64,000 bases of DNA from assembly GCA_036245525.1 (NCBI GenBank), contig BTPG01000001.1, positions 178,183,111 through 178,247,110 of the forward strand, given 5' to 3'. The notes beneath the pieces were generated by a model that saw only the letters and a list, made by a program, of their open reading frames with translations, did not search any database and was not told the DNA's origin. The stretch comes from Semisulcospira habei. Lineage: Eukaryota; Mollusca; Gastropoda; Semisulcospiridae. The translations under genes and the position numbers were made by a program. How positions within the stretch are numbered: the stretch's first letter is position 1; every line of letters starts with the position of its first letter. This document shows, piece by piece, positions 20,233-30,560 of the stretch.

Positions 20233-22248
20233 AAATAATTAGTTAGTTATTTGGGTTTAACGCCGAGCAGGCGACTAAGGCCATCTCACAGCGGGATGGG
20301 TAAAAATCTGGTCAGCCAGCCAATTCCACTGAAGCAAAGAGTACATGGGGGTAAGGAGTTTTTCCCCCCTTTTCCTTTACCTTGGAAGGAGTTGAAGAAA
20401 CTGAGGGGGGCCGGCTCCCGGGCCTCCCCTGGTTCTTAGAAGATGAAGGGGGGGAAGCTGCCGCAGCATCAGCAACGACAACTTCCACTCCCTCCATCCG
20501 CTCCTTCAGTGCAGCATATTTGTTTTGAAGGGGGACATCAGTGTTCTCCTTCTGGGCCCGTGCGCACAGCGGTCCCATAGATTTCTTAGACCCCCTGGTC
20601 CTGGGCAGCGTTCCTGCCGCTAGAGTTAGCGGCCTTAGAAGGCTGACCAGAGCCAGAAGCCTTTGGAGTTGACTGACTAACAGGTTTGGGTGGGGCTGAG
20701 GCTTAGGGGCAACAGAAGGCGGCACTACCGGACCGGCAGTGTTCGCCTTCTGCGTTCCCTGGCTCCTCTTCACCACCAGAGGAGGGTTACTCTCCAGGGG
20801 CGAGATGAGCCGAGGCTCCGCCCCCAACCAAGAAGTTGGGGTTTGACATGAAAAGTCTTTGGTGGGGCGCTTGCCTGCCACCGCTGCACTGAAAGTGTAC
20901 ACAGAGGTGTTAGAGGTTGGGGCAGCCGCAGCTGCACCAGGGCCTTCAACCAGTTTTTTGGCATCCAGAAAGGACAGCCCCTTCTCCATACGCACCTGCT
21001 GAAACTTGCACTCGGATATCCAACGAGGGCATTTCTTATCCGAAGCCATATGCGCCCCCTGGCAATTCATACACAGGGGGCTGGCTGTGCAGGACTCAGC
21101 AGAGTGTCCGGGCCTAGTGCAACGAGCGCACGAAGCCTCTGCCTGTCTTCTGCCCATGGCCATACTTTTGGCACTTAAAGCACCGGAGGGGGAGAGGGAC
21201 GTACTTTTTCACTCTCAAGGAGTAGTAACCTGCCCAGATGGAAGTAGGAGGGGTGGGGGTGCCAAACGTCAGGATGATGGTAGGGAGACGGATCTCCCCA
21301 CCACCTCGCTTGGAAGCGAAGCGCCTGACGTAAGTCACCCCATAATACTTAAGGTTCCGTACAAGTTCATCTTCTGACAGTTCTGCCAAAGCTTGATCTT
21401 TGATTACGCCTCTTGACAAATTCATAGTTTTGTGGGGTGTGACCTCCACTGGAGTGTCTCCGATGGAAGAGAGCCTCAGTAGCCCGCTGGAGTGTGCCCG
21501 GGTACGGCACTCCACCAGCAAGTCACCAGACCTGAGGCGCTGGGCGTCAGGCCTGCCAACATGGCTCCTGAGGGTCTCCCCCACTAGAAAAGGATGCAGC
21601 TTGGTAACTGGTTTCTCCTTCACCTTGCTATGGACAATGAGGAAGCGAGGCCATACGGCCGACGCCTGAGGCGTCGCTTCCTCACAGTCCGAGTCACTGT
21701 CATTTTCAATGTTGGTGGCTATGTGCCGCTTCTGTGCAAGTTTGGGATTTTTATTTTTTTCCATATTATAATAGTAGAGATATTCATCCCCCGGGGGTCC
21801 CCGCCCGCCACCGAGCCCAACAAGGGAAAGTGCAAATGTCGGCGGGTCTCCAGCCGACGCACAATGGAGACTGCCCGAAAGATATACTCAAGGGGGTAAG
21901 CCCGATTGAACTGTTTGAGCCACCGCCTTCTATCACACTGTTGAATGCAGGGGAATACTGGCTTAAAGCACCTAATCAGCAGCAGAGGCTATAGCATGGT
22001 GCTCCGTATATCAACCCGCATGTCAGCAGTGGGATAGGGCTCAACGTGACAAGAGCCGATTGACTATGCCGGTACGACTAGCCTCCCGTTTAGGTAGAAG
22101 TCAAGGCCGAAGTGGAGTTTTGGCACCAGTGAGCCGCAACCCAAAGGGAACCTCAGCCACCAGGATCCTCTTCTCCCCCGACACGGGTCTCCAAGCACGG
22201 CAAACACTTGGGATCCAAAGGACCAAAAAATCACGAGTATTCTCCTGT
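20233..22248 (-). mobile_element. Nimb LINE copy A, ORF2 deleted
   Basis: It carries about 80 bp of 3' terminus (20233-20311), then jumps straight to the ORF1/ORF2 junction (CAATTCCACTGAAGC, 20312), then ORF1 and most of the 5' UTR to 22248. Virtually all of ORF2 (about 3.7 kb) is missing. The remaining structure is ORF1 with the two element ends. Confidence 0.8.
20349..21764 (-). pseudogene. Nimb ORF1 (gag-like), copy A, frameshifted
   Basis: It is equivalent to the intact 479-residue ORF1 at 42371-43810. Two open parts (21114-21764 and 20312-21163) lie in different frames. A deletion of about 8 bp near 21143-21150 removes the last Cys of the first zinc knuckle (CFKCQKYGHGQKT then frame loss). 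The second and third knuckles (CARCTRPGHSAESC, CMNCQGAHMASDKKC) remain. Nucleic-acid-binding ORF1 proteins of this type chaperone LINE RNA. Confidence 0.8.
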
Positions 22249-22700
22249 CACTCAAGATGCCACACCAGGGGGGCAGTGACCAGGCGCTCCATAGTTTTAC
22301 ATAAACATGATGTCAAAGCGATAGGCCGGTAGTTGCCCGGGTCAGAAGGATCCTTATCTGGCTTGGGGATCGGTACAACCACAGCCTGGTGCCAAGACGG
22401 CGGAGAATGGCCAGTCCTCCAGATACGGTTAAAGGCCTTGAGAAGTACAAGGAGTGACCTCTCAGGCAGATGCGTTAGGAATTGATAGTGGTTGGTATCT
22501 AGACCAGCAGCAGAGTCATTACATTTCTGCAAGGCTTGCTGCAATTCTGATAATGTAAAAGGAGCATTATAGTCTTCTGAGTTATCGGACTTAAAATCAC
22601 AAATACGAGACTCTCGCTTCTCCTTCTCTCTGGAAGAAGGGTGAATAATGCTCTGTTGAAGAATTATGGGCAATGGTGGAGGCAAGCAAATTGGCCATAG
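22249..22700 (-). mobile_element. Nimb LINE fragment (RT N-terminal region)
   Basis: It encodes SAAGLDTNHYQFLTHLPE, AVVVPIPKPDKDPSDPGNY and the start of the RT fingers, on -. Its left edge is fused to the copy A 5' UTR. Its right edge stops at GGCCATAGC, within about 5 bp of the consensus position at which the separate fragment 26628-27135 begins. Confidence 0.8.
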
Positions 22701-23964
22701 CTAGGCGTCGAATACCGGTTTCGCTACCTGACTGACAAAACAAAGCCTTCAAACTCAAAATTAAAAAGAACACTACGTATCACACATTTTCGTTGATTCA
22801 GTATTGTTGTCTTTGTCCTTCCTGATATAAAAAATAGAGTAAATGTCTTTTGTTCCTGCTGTTTGATTGTTCATAACCTTACACAGTTTGGCCAGGTAAA
22901 TCTTTATGTAAAGTTATGTTCAAACCATGAGTTTTGCATATTTTTTTATCAATTTTTGTTGGTAGGAAGAGATTTTGTGCTAATTTGATTTATACTTCGT
23001 GTCATAGATTATGAGTTGCTGAATTATAGCGTTTGTACATAACATGACGCAGTGCAAAAGGAAACAGACATAGCACCTTCAATCAAAAAATGGTCATTTT
23101 TCTTATCTTAAGCTGTGATAATGTTCCCATTGTCTTTATGTACTTTATATTATTGTTTCTTTATTATGTAACATAAGATTAAGTAAGAATAACCCTGTTC
23201 TGGCAGTATTGGACTAAACATAACATGACGTAACACTTAGGGTGGTTGGGTTGTAAAGTTCTGTTACACTGTGCTTCATGCTATTTTTGTATGGTTTAGT
23301 GTTCTATGATAAGTACAGATAGTCTGTGCATTTTTTGTTAAAAATTTCTGCACCCAAGAAATGACAATTTTTAAGAAATGCCTTGAACATACAGTTAAAA
23401 CAGTGCTCATCTAACATTTTCCTTCATAGTAACAGTCTCTTTTAAAGTGGAAGACTGATTTGATTATTTTGTCTATTGTAACTAATGTACAAACTATTAT
23501 TCTAGCTAAATGACTGTGAACATAACTTGACAAACTAGACCGACATGTAAAGTGTAAAGTTATGTTCATTACTGTAGCACAATTCCTAGTATACTGTCTT
23601 TTGGATACCCACTTTGCTAGTTGTTATTTATCAAAATACAGCTTGGGTACTAAAATATAAATTGTTAAACACAGAATATACATTTTTCTGTTTTAAATAG
23701 TTTGTGTTGTCAAGTTATGTTCAACCACAGTTATGTTTGGTTCACACATTGTTATGTTTGGTTCACACCAAGTTACAGTCTGATCATGCTCTTTGTTGTG
23801 CTGGCCAAGCTTGATAGCTGCCATGATATATCATAATTTAATAATAACCAGCCATTTTAGTACAAAGCTGTTGAAAAATAACCAGACATATTAGGCTGAT
23901 GCTAGCTAAAAACAAATCGCAAACATGAGCACAAATTGAAATTATTTGACCCTCTCTGTTTCAG
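22701..23964. other. AT-rich DNA with scattered TGTAAAGTTATGTTC motifs
   Basis: No gene was found. The motif TGTAAAGTTATGTTCAAAC or close variants occur at 22907, 23253, 23555 and 23711, and in reverse orientation near 23215 and 23520. This may be the older, more diverged flank of the satellite-like array to the right. Confidence 0.4.
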
Positions 23965-24062
23965 TTCTTCGGGATTTGTTCCTGAATTGAAAGTTTCCGA
24001 GGCTAAAGGGTCTTTCCCAGCAGTGAAAGCACCCAGAAAATGGATGCTAAACACATGTCGTG
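23965..24062 (+). CDS. Candidate host gene, exon 2
   Basis: A strong acceptor (CCTCTCTGTTTCAG) ends at 23964. Joined in phase to exon 1, the frame stays open for 32 codons (SSGFVPELKVSEAKG, APRKWMLNTCRG). The donor is placed at 24063 (CGTG then GTGCAG), a weak site. It is chosen because it leaves phase 1, which fits exon 3, and because reading through meets a stop shortly after. No domain is recognised. Confidence 0.42.
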
Positions 24063-24412
24063 GTGCAGTACCCTGACAGGTTGTACCCTGGTGAGCAAGA
24101 TTATGTCAGCATACTTGTGCTTACGAATGATAGCAGCCAGGGATCCTTTTAAAGTATTTGAAACCAGAAAAATGTGGATTTTGAACATGTTTTAACTCCA
24201 TTTAAGTTTGAGATGGAGACATTAAAAAATTATAAAAGGTTGTAAGAAACGGCCGGAAACAAGTGGGACTGGTTGTCACTGGCCAATAAAGAAAAGGAGT
24301 TTCAAGTTTCCTTAGGAAACTTGATCAGCAGGAAGCTTGTTATGGGTTGCTTCAAGAAAACGCTGTGATCATTATGCAACATAAATAAAGCAGTCTCTTT
24401 TTTCTGTTTCAG

Positions 24413-24669
24413 GAGTGATTGTGGGAGTAGATCCTCTGAGGGTCAAATTCCTCAAGCTTCACCAGACAAAACAAAGACTATTTGTTTACCCTGAAATAGA
24501 TGACATCCAAGAAGTAGGGGATGATATGACTGTAGTGTCGGCTGTAGATTTCCTGCCACTCTCCAACAGTGCATGCGAGTGGAGAGTGGTTGGGTTTGAT
24601 CATTTTTTATTTGTTTCTGCCATGTTTAGCTCAAGTATGAAGCTAACTAAAGTGCCAGTGGTCTGCTGA
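24413..24669 (+). CDS. Candidate host gene, exon 3 (terminal)
   Basis: The acceptor TTTTTTCTGTTTCAG ends at 24412 with a long pyrimidine tract. In the phase set by exon 2 the frame reads VIVGVDPLRVKFLKLH and EIDDIQEVGDDMTVVSAVDF, and stops at 24669. Together the three exons give 567 bases, a 188-residue product with a basic N-terminus. I do not recognise the protein. An internal donor leading to further exons cannot be excluded. Confidence 0.42.
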
Positions 24670-24770
24670 AAACCATTGGTCATGGTAAACTTAGGTCAAT
24701 TGGTGCTAGATTATATTTGTTTGAAAGTGGTACAGAAAAGTGTTTCTTTGCGGAGATATTTGGGCAAAAG
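24670..24770. other. Possible 3' UTR start
   Basis: These 100 bp follow the predicted stop and contain no repeat; a SINE begins at 24771. No polyadenylation signal is evident in this short stretch. Confidence 0.25.
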
Positions 24771-25207
24771 ATAATAATAATAATAAGCGCATTAAATAGG
24801 CGCTTTATCCCAACTGAAAATCGGCTCAAAGCGCCGCCGCGAACTGAACCCAACAAGCACGCTCACGTGAATCACACGCATTCACTCACACATTGTACAT
24901 ATACACAGAACATTCACGTGGTGCTAAGGGCAAGCTCAAGCGAGCTACTGTAGTTTTTGGAAATTCAAAATCGTTTGTATTTGAAATTTGATAAGTGGGC
25001 TGAAACTGATACCAAAGTCGTGGGGGAGGAAGAGCCGGAGTACCCGGAGAAAGAACCCCCGACGGTCCGCCCGAATTAACGGTGACACTTACTAGAGGAG
25101 AAAAATCCGACACCGGAACCCGTAATCGAACCTCGCACCCTTAGCATTGGTGGCAGGCGCCTTAACCACTGCGCCACGGACCGCCCCACTGCGCCATGGA
25201 CCGCTCC
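24771..25207 (-). mobile_element. tRNA-derived SINE, copy 2
   Basis: Same family as 4099-4523: TTATTATT tail at the left, the same body, B box and A box near the right end. The outermost 20 bp of the head are present twice (CACTGCGCCACGGACCGCCC, then a near copy to 25207), a small tandem duplication of the 5' end. No clear target duplication was seen. Confidence 0.85.
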
Positions 25208-25299
25208 GATGTCACACAGCCCATAGCAAGCATGAGCAATGGCTAACTGTCAGTTTTCAAGAGTGTTAATATGTATTGTTGGTGTTCTAAAATGTATTG

Positions 25300-26470
25300 A
25301 AAGTTAAAACTTTTTTCACTTGGTGCTTTCTCACATTTGTGGAACCACATTGTGCAGAGATTTGAACCCATGTTATAAAGTTATGTACAAACATATACAG
25401 ATTTGTTTTGCTAGTTGCATTAAACATTGTAGACACAATTATTAAAACTGGTAAATGCTGGGGTTTACCGACCACAGAATTTGATGTAATTTTCCATTTT
25501 TATCGTTTATTTTGACTTCAGTGTTGATAATACCAACATGTTCGGTTGTAAAGTTATGTGCAAACTTGCCATTTTCACACATTATTCCCTTGTATTATCA
25601 ATTTCAAACCTGATAATTACATCACTGCTGTTCTATAGTGTAGTAGAAAGCTACAGGTGATTGTGATTTTTATTTTCTAGTTCTTGTCCATTTGTGGAGG
25701 CACTTTTTGGCTGAAATTTGAAGCTCGTGGTGTAAAGTTATGTACAAACAATTACAATATGAATTTGCTGCTTTCATTACTTGTTTAGACACAATTTTGG
25801 GATAAATAAAAGTGTATTTGTTAAGAACACATCACTTGAGTAGTGTTTTGTTATTTTTGGATTTATGCATGTTAGTTAAAGAGCCTCAAGTTTGTTCGTC
25901 ACGGTGTAAAGTTATGTTTAAGCATTGTGTGTTTCTTGTTTTTAGCCTTCATTTCATTCTATGTTGTAAATGGTGTATTTTTCCTAAATTATTCTGTAAT
26001 CTACAAGAGTTTAGTACACAATAAAGGGAAAACACACCATCTTAATTGACTTTCTTTGCTGTGTTGTCAAGGATTTCAAAATTTTTGTTCATAAGCAAGT
26101 TGTCCAATTTTTTTTTAAAGTTTATAGCTACTGTGTTCACAATTATCTCAATTAGGATAGTTTAGAATCTATCAATGTGCAATTGAAATTGTGTCTTTAA
26201 TACCACACACAATTTTTTAATATAATTTATGCATTTTTTTGGCATAAATGTATAGCTGAGTGTAAAGTTATGTTCAAACAATTTCAGTGTTGCACCATTG
26301 TGTATCTATTCACCCCATCAAACTTTCTTTGAAGTTTAAGCATAGCCTAGTAAGGAAAGAACAACATGATAATTTTATACAGCATGAATCTACCTTGTGA
26401 AAGCTAGAAAATGTGTTTTACAAATGTGTGATGGTGTAAATGTTATATACAAACCATAACGGTTTTTCAC
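25300..26470. repeat. Diverged tandem array, period about 175-180 bp
   Basis: The core TGTAAAGTTATGTACAAAC (or TTC for TAC) occurs at 25371, 25546, 25731, 25905, 26261 and 26434. Steps are about 174, 184, 174, 356 (two periods) and 173 bp. Flanking words are also shared (CATTTGTGGA, ATTTGAA before the core). The copies are old and the units differ strongly outside the core. No ORF spans the array. Confidence 0.6.
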
Positions 26471-26627
26471 CAATTACACCCTAACGACTGCTCATGGGGA
26501 AATTCTTTTTGGGGTACATGTTACTTATGACTAAACACATCACAATGATGCAAAATGATGCTCATATGTTTAAGTTCAAAATCAGAGACCCATGTCACAC
26601 TCTTTGGACACCCAGTAGTACTCTTGA

Positions 26628-27135
26628 CCATCTGTGACCAAGCTGGCACCATCTCTAAGATGGCCGACAGAAGCCGAGCCACCCCTGCCCCTAATTCTCC
26701 GAACAGCCTTCCAGACTTTCTGGGATGGAGTCCAAGAAGTTAAAGATGAGACTAAGCCTCTCCAGGAAGCACGGCGTTCACGTTTAAAAATGTAACGGGC
26801 TTTTGCCCTCTGTCTTTTAAAGGCTAAAATATTCACTTGCGACGGATTACGGAAACCACGTTGCTGAGCAGATTGCACGCTTTTTGGGCCTTGTCGCACT
26901 CTTCGTTGAACCATAGTACTCTTGGCTTCCGAGGGACTGATGCAGAAGTTTTAGGGATGGTTTCACCCGCTACGTCCAACAAAATAGTAGTAAAAGAAGA
27001 AACAGATTCTTCAGCTGACATGACCACCTCCTCTGCAATACAAGACTGACAGAGGGAGGCGAACAGAGGCCAGTTGGCTTTCTTGAGATTCCAGCGCCCC
27101 ACCGGTGGATCCTCCCCACAGCTGACTGATGACAG
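26628..27135 (-). mobile_element. Nimb LINE copy B, 3' portion as preserved
   Basis: It encodes the linker between endonuclease and RT (RIRGRGGSASVGHLRDGASLV, FKRERRASWR). At its right end the element is split by Nimb copy C. The 15-mer GCTGACTGATGACAG at 27121-27135 recurs at 47420-47434, where copy B resumes. The left edge at 26628 has no continuation in place. Confidence 0.8.
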
Positions 27136-27474
27136 TTAGTTAGTTATTTGGGTTTAACGCCGAGCAGGCAACTAAGGCCATCTCACGGCAGGAAGGGTAA
27201 AAATCTGGTCAGCCAGACTAAAAGAAAGGTCTTAAGACATGATGTAAATATACCTTAAAAATATGTCAGGCTAAAATGTCGCACAAGTCTTTAAAGAAAA
27301 TGTTGAAAGACTCTCAAAAAGGTCAAAATAATAGAAACATCATAATCTATAAATGCTCAAATGTTATTAAAAATATGGCACTCCCTCAGAAAACTGAAGA
27401 TCTTGTCCGGGGGCACATCCCGGAACAAAACTTCAAGGAGTCTGCCGTGAAATGTTTATACCTTGTGTCGATTA

Positions 27475-27626
27475 AAGAAGTACCCAACGGAGAAAGAAAC
27501 ACGCTTAGAAAAAACGGTACAACACAATTTATTAATATTTCGGGTAAATACCCTTTGTCAAAATAGACAAACAAACAGAGACATTAGCCGCTACTTATCT
27601 TCAGATGCAGAAGGAATGTGGCAACT
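27475..27626 (-). repeat. Left terminal repeat of the Penelope-like element (inverted)
   Basis: A 152-bp exact reverse complement of 29383-29534. It starts AAGAAGTACCCAACGG. Relative to the ORF it is in antisense orientation. Confidence 0.93.
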
Positions 27627-28334
27627 CATTACCCACATACTGTTGTTCAAGGTTCTCTCCAAACAGTACAAAAACTTAGTCGCGCGAGTATACTGCAGAC
27701 TAAGCCTACCGCTGAGAGTGACAGGCCCATCGTAACCATGGTTTACCATCCGCACACCAATCCGGTTCGTAAAATACTTCTTTCTAACTGGGGTCTTTTG
27801 TCATCCAGTAAAGAGTCCGCTGCTATCTTTTCTGAACCTCCGTTGGTGGCTTTCAAGAGGGATATTAATTTACGAGACATGCTTGTTCGCTCTACTCTTA
27901 AGCCTCGTTCTACCACCAGACCCTCCGGCTCCACACCGTGCAATGTTCCAAATTGCAAGACATGTCCTTTTATTTGCCCTTCTACAGTGGTGAATGGTCC
28001 ACGCTACAAATTCAACATAGACAGAAACTTCACATGTCAAACTACCAACGTGATTTATGTCATCTCCTGTGTGAAATGCGGCCAACTCTATGTTGGAGAG
28101 ACGGAAAGAACCATCAACGACCGTTTTAAAGAACATCTTCAGTCGGTCAAGTACCATTACAATAGACCGGTCGGGCGACATTTCAACCAGGCCGATCACT
28201 CCGTCTCGGACATTCGTGTTAAAGGCCTCTGGCTTATGCAAGCCAGTAATGTCTGGGCCAGGAAAGACCGAGAAAAATTTTTGATTAATAAACTCGGCAC
28301 TGTGGCGCCACTCGGGATGAATATGAAAGATTAA
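27627..28334 (+). pseudogene. Penelope-like protein, C-terminal part with GIY-YIG endonuclease
   Basis: The frame enters directly from the end of the inverted repeat, so the RT domain (normally several hundred residues upstream) is missing. Visible parts: the post-RT linker VYHPHTNPVRKILLSNWGLL and RDINLRDMLVRSTLK; a Cys-rich finger CNVPNCKTCPFI; the GIY-YIG-type core VIYVISCVKCGQLYVGETER with INDRFKEHL; then VGRHFNQADHS and a C-terminal FLINKLGT segment. GIY-YIG endonucleases nick the target for Penelope retrotransposition. The frame is open to the stop at 28332-28334, but alone it could not reverse transcribe. Confidence 0.85.
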
Positions 28335-28703
28335 CTTTTTGGACCTTACCTGTGTCTTCTGCTAACTGTCATTTACCTTACCGAGTCGCTTCTGTATGAC
28401 TACTCACTAACCAGATAGGTGCGGCTGGCGCTGATTGATATGTACTTTGTGCCTCCCATGGGGACTTTTTCAGCGCTGGCCATACGTTAAGTTGGATCCC
28501 TTGCCCTTCCCTGTCGGGCGCCTGGTCGCCGGTCCTTGGATTTATGCGCGGGTGTGGGGGGCGATCATGTGCATTCCCTTGGGGATGTATGTGGTCGTCT
28601 TGTTCGCATGCCTGTGCGTTCGTCCGTGGGCTGGAGGGTGCCTGTTGGGTGGGGCTGGTGGTTCTGTTTGTTTGCCTTCCCCCCCCCCTCCCTTTTTGTT
28701 TTT

Positions 28704-28750
<47 letters not shown>

Positions 28751-29109
28751 TCCCCCTTTCTCTCTCTTCCCTTTCCCCCTCCCCTTCCCCCGCCCCTTTT
28801 GTCTTTCTCTCCCCCCACACCCGGTTTTTTTTTTTTTTTTTTTTGAGTTACCCTTGAAGATGGTTTCACAACTACCTACTCTCCTCTTATACCATTATTC
28901 TCTTACTGAATTTGATTATTTGCTTTGTTTCATCGATGTTCCTTGTTGTGTACCATGCTAAATGCTGGGGTTTTTTTCCCGGGGTCCTGCCGTTTTTCCC
29001 CGAGGTAGTCCTCAACTCGATGGTGATATTAGGTTTGCCTTCGGGTTGGTGTTTAGCTGGCTTTGTGTATTAGACACTCAGCCTACTTCGTGCCCAAGGG
29101 TACTCCCCG

Positions 29110-29145
<36 letters not shown>

Positions 29146-29382
29146 CTCTCTCCCCCCCCCCTCTCTCTCTCTCTCTCTCTCGCTGTCTCTCTTCTCTCTC
29201 TCTCTCCCCGGCCTCACACACGCGCATTTACTTTTGCTCGCTCCTGCGCGCGCTTACACACACTCTTGTCTCTCGTGTTTAGTTTCTCTCGGAGTCTTTC
29301 TCTTACGATTTTTTTCTTTGACGTCATTTTTACTTTTGTTCTTCCTTTCCTTTTCTTTTCTTTTTCTTTTTACGTCACCTTC
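28335..29382 (+). other. 3' UTR of the Penelope-like element with CT-rich microsatellites
   Basis: Long pyrimidine tracts lie at 28681-28840 and 29113-29210 ((CT)n, C runs and T runs). Reading frames here (Ser/Leu/Phe-rich or Arg/Glu-rich) are low-complexity artefacts. No other feature was seen. Confidence 0.6.
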
Positions 29383-29534
29383 AGTTGCCACATTCCTTCT
29401 GCATCTGAAGATAAGTAGCGGCTAATGTCTCTGTTTGTTTGTCTATTTTGACAAAGGGTATTTACCCGAAATATTAATAAATTGTGTTGTACCGTTTTTT
29501 CTAAGCGTGTTTCTTTCTCCGTTGGGTACTTCTT
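29383..29534 (+). repeat. Right terminal repeat of the Penelope-like element
   Basis: A 152-bp partner of 27475-27626, in sense with the ORF. It contains the hairpin GGGTA-TT-TACCC at 29456-29467 followed by GAAA (29468-29471). This recalls stem II plus the GAAA strand of the hammerhead ribozymes known from Penelope-like terminal repeats. The other core strand here is TTGACAA rather than CTGANGA, so an active ribozyme is not supported. Confidence 0.85.
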
Positions 29535-29694
29535 TGCATTTCACACGCTTGGCAGTCACCTTTTTGGTCTGGATTGCTTGTGTCGATTAGATCAGCACAA
29601 GACAACAAAAAGTGTCGAACAGAGTACTGCTCATCGCAGGCATAACACCATGGACGCTCCTCCTGTTTAAGTAAATAAGAGTGCGTAACATACG

Positions 29695-30560
29695 CAGGGC
29701 TCGAAATTAGCGGGGGCCCGGGGCCAAAAACCCGCAAAGTTGATTTCGGGCTCGGAAAGTTGAAAAACGAAGGGCCCGCTTGGCCCGCAAAATAATTCGT
29801 CTGCTACAGCTAGCTCTACTCGGCAGTTTCGTATTTGGGCCAAGGGAAGCAACCCACACCGGTGCCCTAAATTTGGACAGAAATGTTTGCAAATCACAGT
29901 AATAGTATCGTGTTCTTTTTTTTTTTTTTTTTGTTATTGTATTTTTAGTTTACTTCTGTTAACTCAAGTGCACATAAGTGTAATATGAATAGATGATTGA
30001 AAAAAAAAAAAAAAAAGGCAAAATCTGTTTGTTTAACTTTAGTTTATCAGGAAGAGTACTCAGTGTTAAGTTTAGTTCCCTTTCATGGTTTTGTTTTGAA
30101 CTTTTGTGCATTGAGGTCAGATTTTTGATTAGGTTACTCATATTAAAAATTTAATGATGTGTATTGTGCAATACTCAGTCACAAAACTGTAAAGTATTAT
30201 ACAAGAGACTCACTTGATTTTTTTCTATTTTGTTTAATGGCCATTTCAGGCTCACTAGTCACTGGAATATGTGTGTCACTGAATGTGTGTGTGTGTTTTT
30301 TCCCCTTTTTGTTGGTAATGTTTGAAAGTGAAAGAAAAGGCAAATAAAAATGACATCACTCAGCAAAATTGGAAATTCAATTGTTTTTATTTTAGATTAT
30401 CAGACAAATTGTACTTTCTACTTATTATATTGTCAATAATTCTTGTTTTTTGTTTGCATTATTTTTCAAAGTTGGGCCCCGAAAGTTGCTTGTGGGCCCT
30501 CAAATTTTTCAATCAAGGGGCCCGGTGGCCCCCAAAGAAAAAAGTTAATTTCTAGCCCTG
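29695..30560. mobile_element. 866-bp non-autonomous DNA transposon, hAT-like ends
   Basis: The termini are CAGGGCTCGAAATTA (left) and the reverse complement of CAGGGCTAGAAATTAA (right). ATACG at 29690-29694 and 30561-30565 is a 5-bp target duplication. The uninterrupted site (ACATACGTGTGGCCGATG) is visible in other Nimb copies. The 5-bp duplication fits hAT5-like or another superfamily better than standard 8-bp hAT. The internal sequence has long T and A runs (29917-29932, 30000-30015) and no transposase frame. Confidence 0.85.

Larger units (their letters stand above)
27475..29576 (+). mobile_element. Penelope-like element, 5'-truncated, with inverted terminal repeats
   Basis: A 13-bp target duplication CTTGTGTCGATTA flanks it (27462-27474 and 29577-29589). 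Its first 152 bp are the exact reverse complement of 29383-29534. Between them lies the 3' part of a Penelope ORF with a GIY-YIG endonuclease, then CT-rich 3' UTR. Penelope-like elements are known for terminal pseudo-LTRs in direct or inverted orientation and for 5' truncation. The last 42 bp (29535-29576) lie outside the inverted repeat. Confidence 0.85.

Noticed and set aside
28378..29425. Ser/Leu/Phe-rich and Arg/Glu-rich ORFs
   Set aside because: These are low-complexity translations of CT-rich tracts in the Penelope-like 3' UTR.
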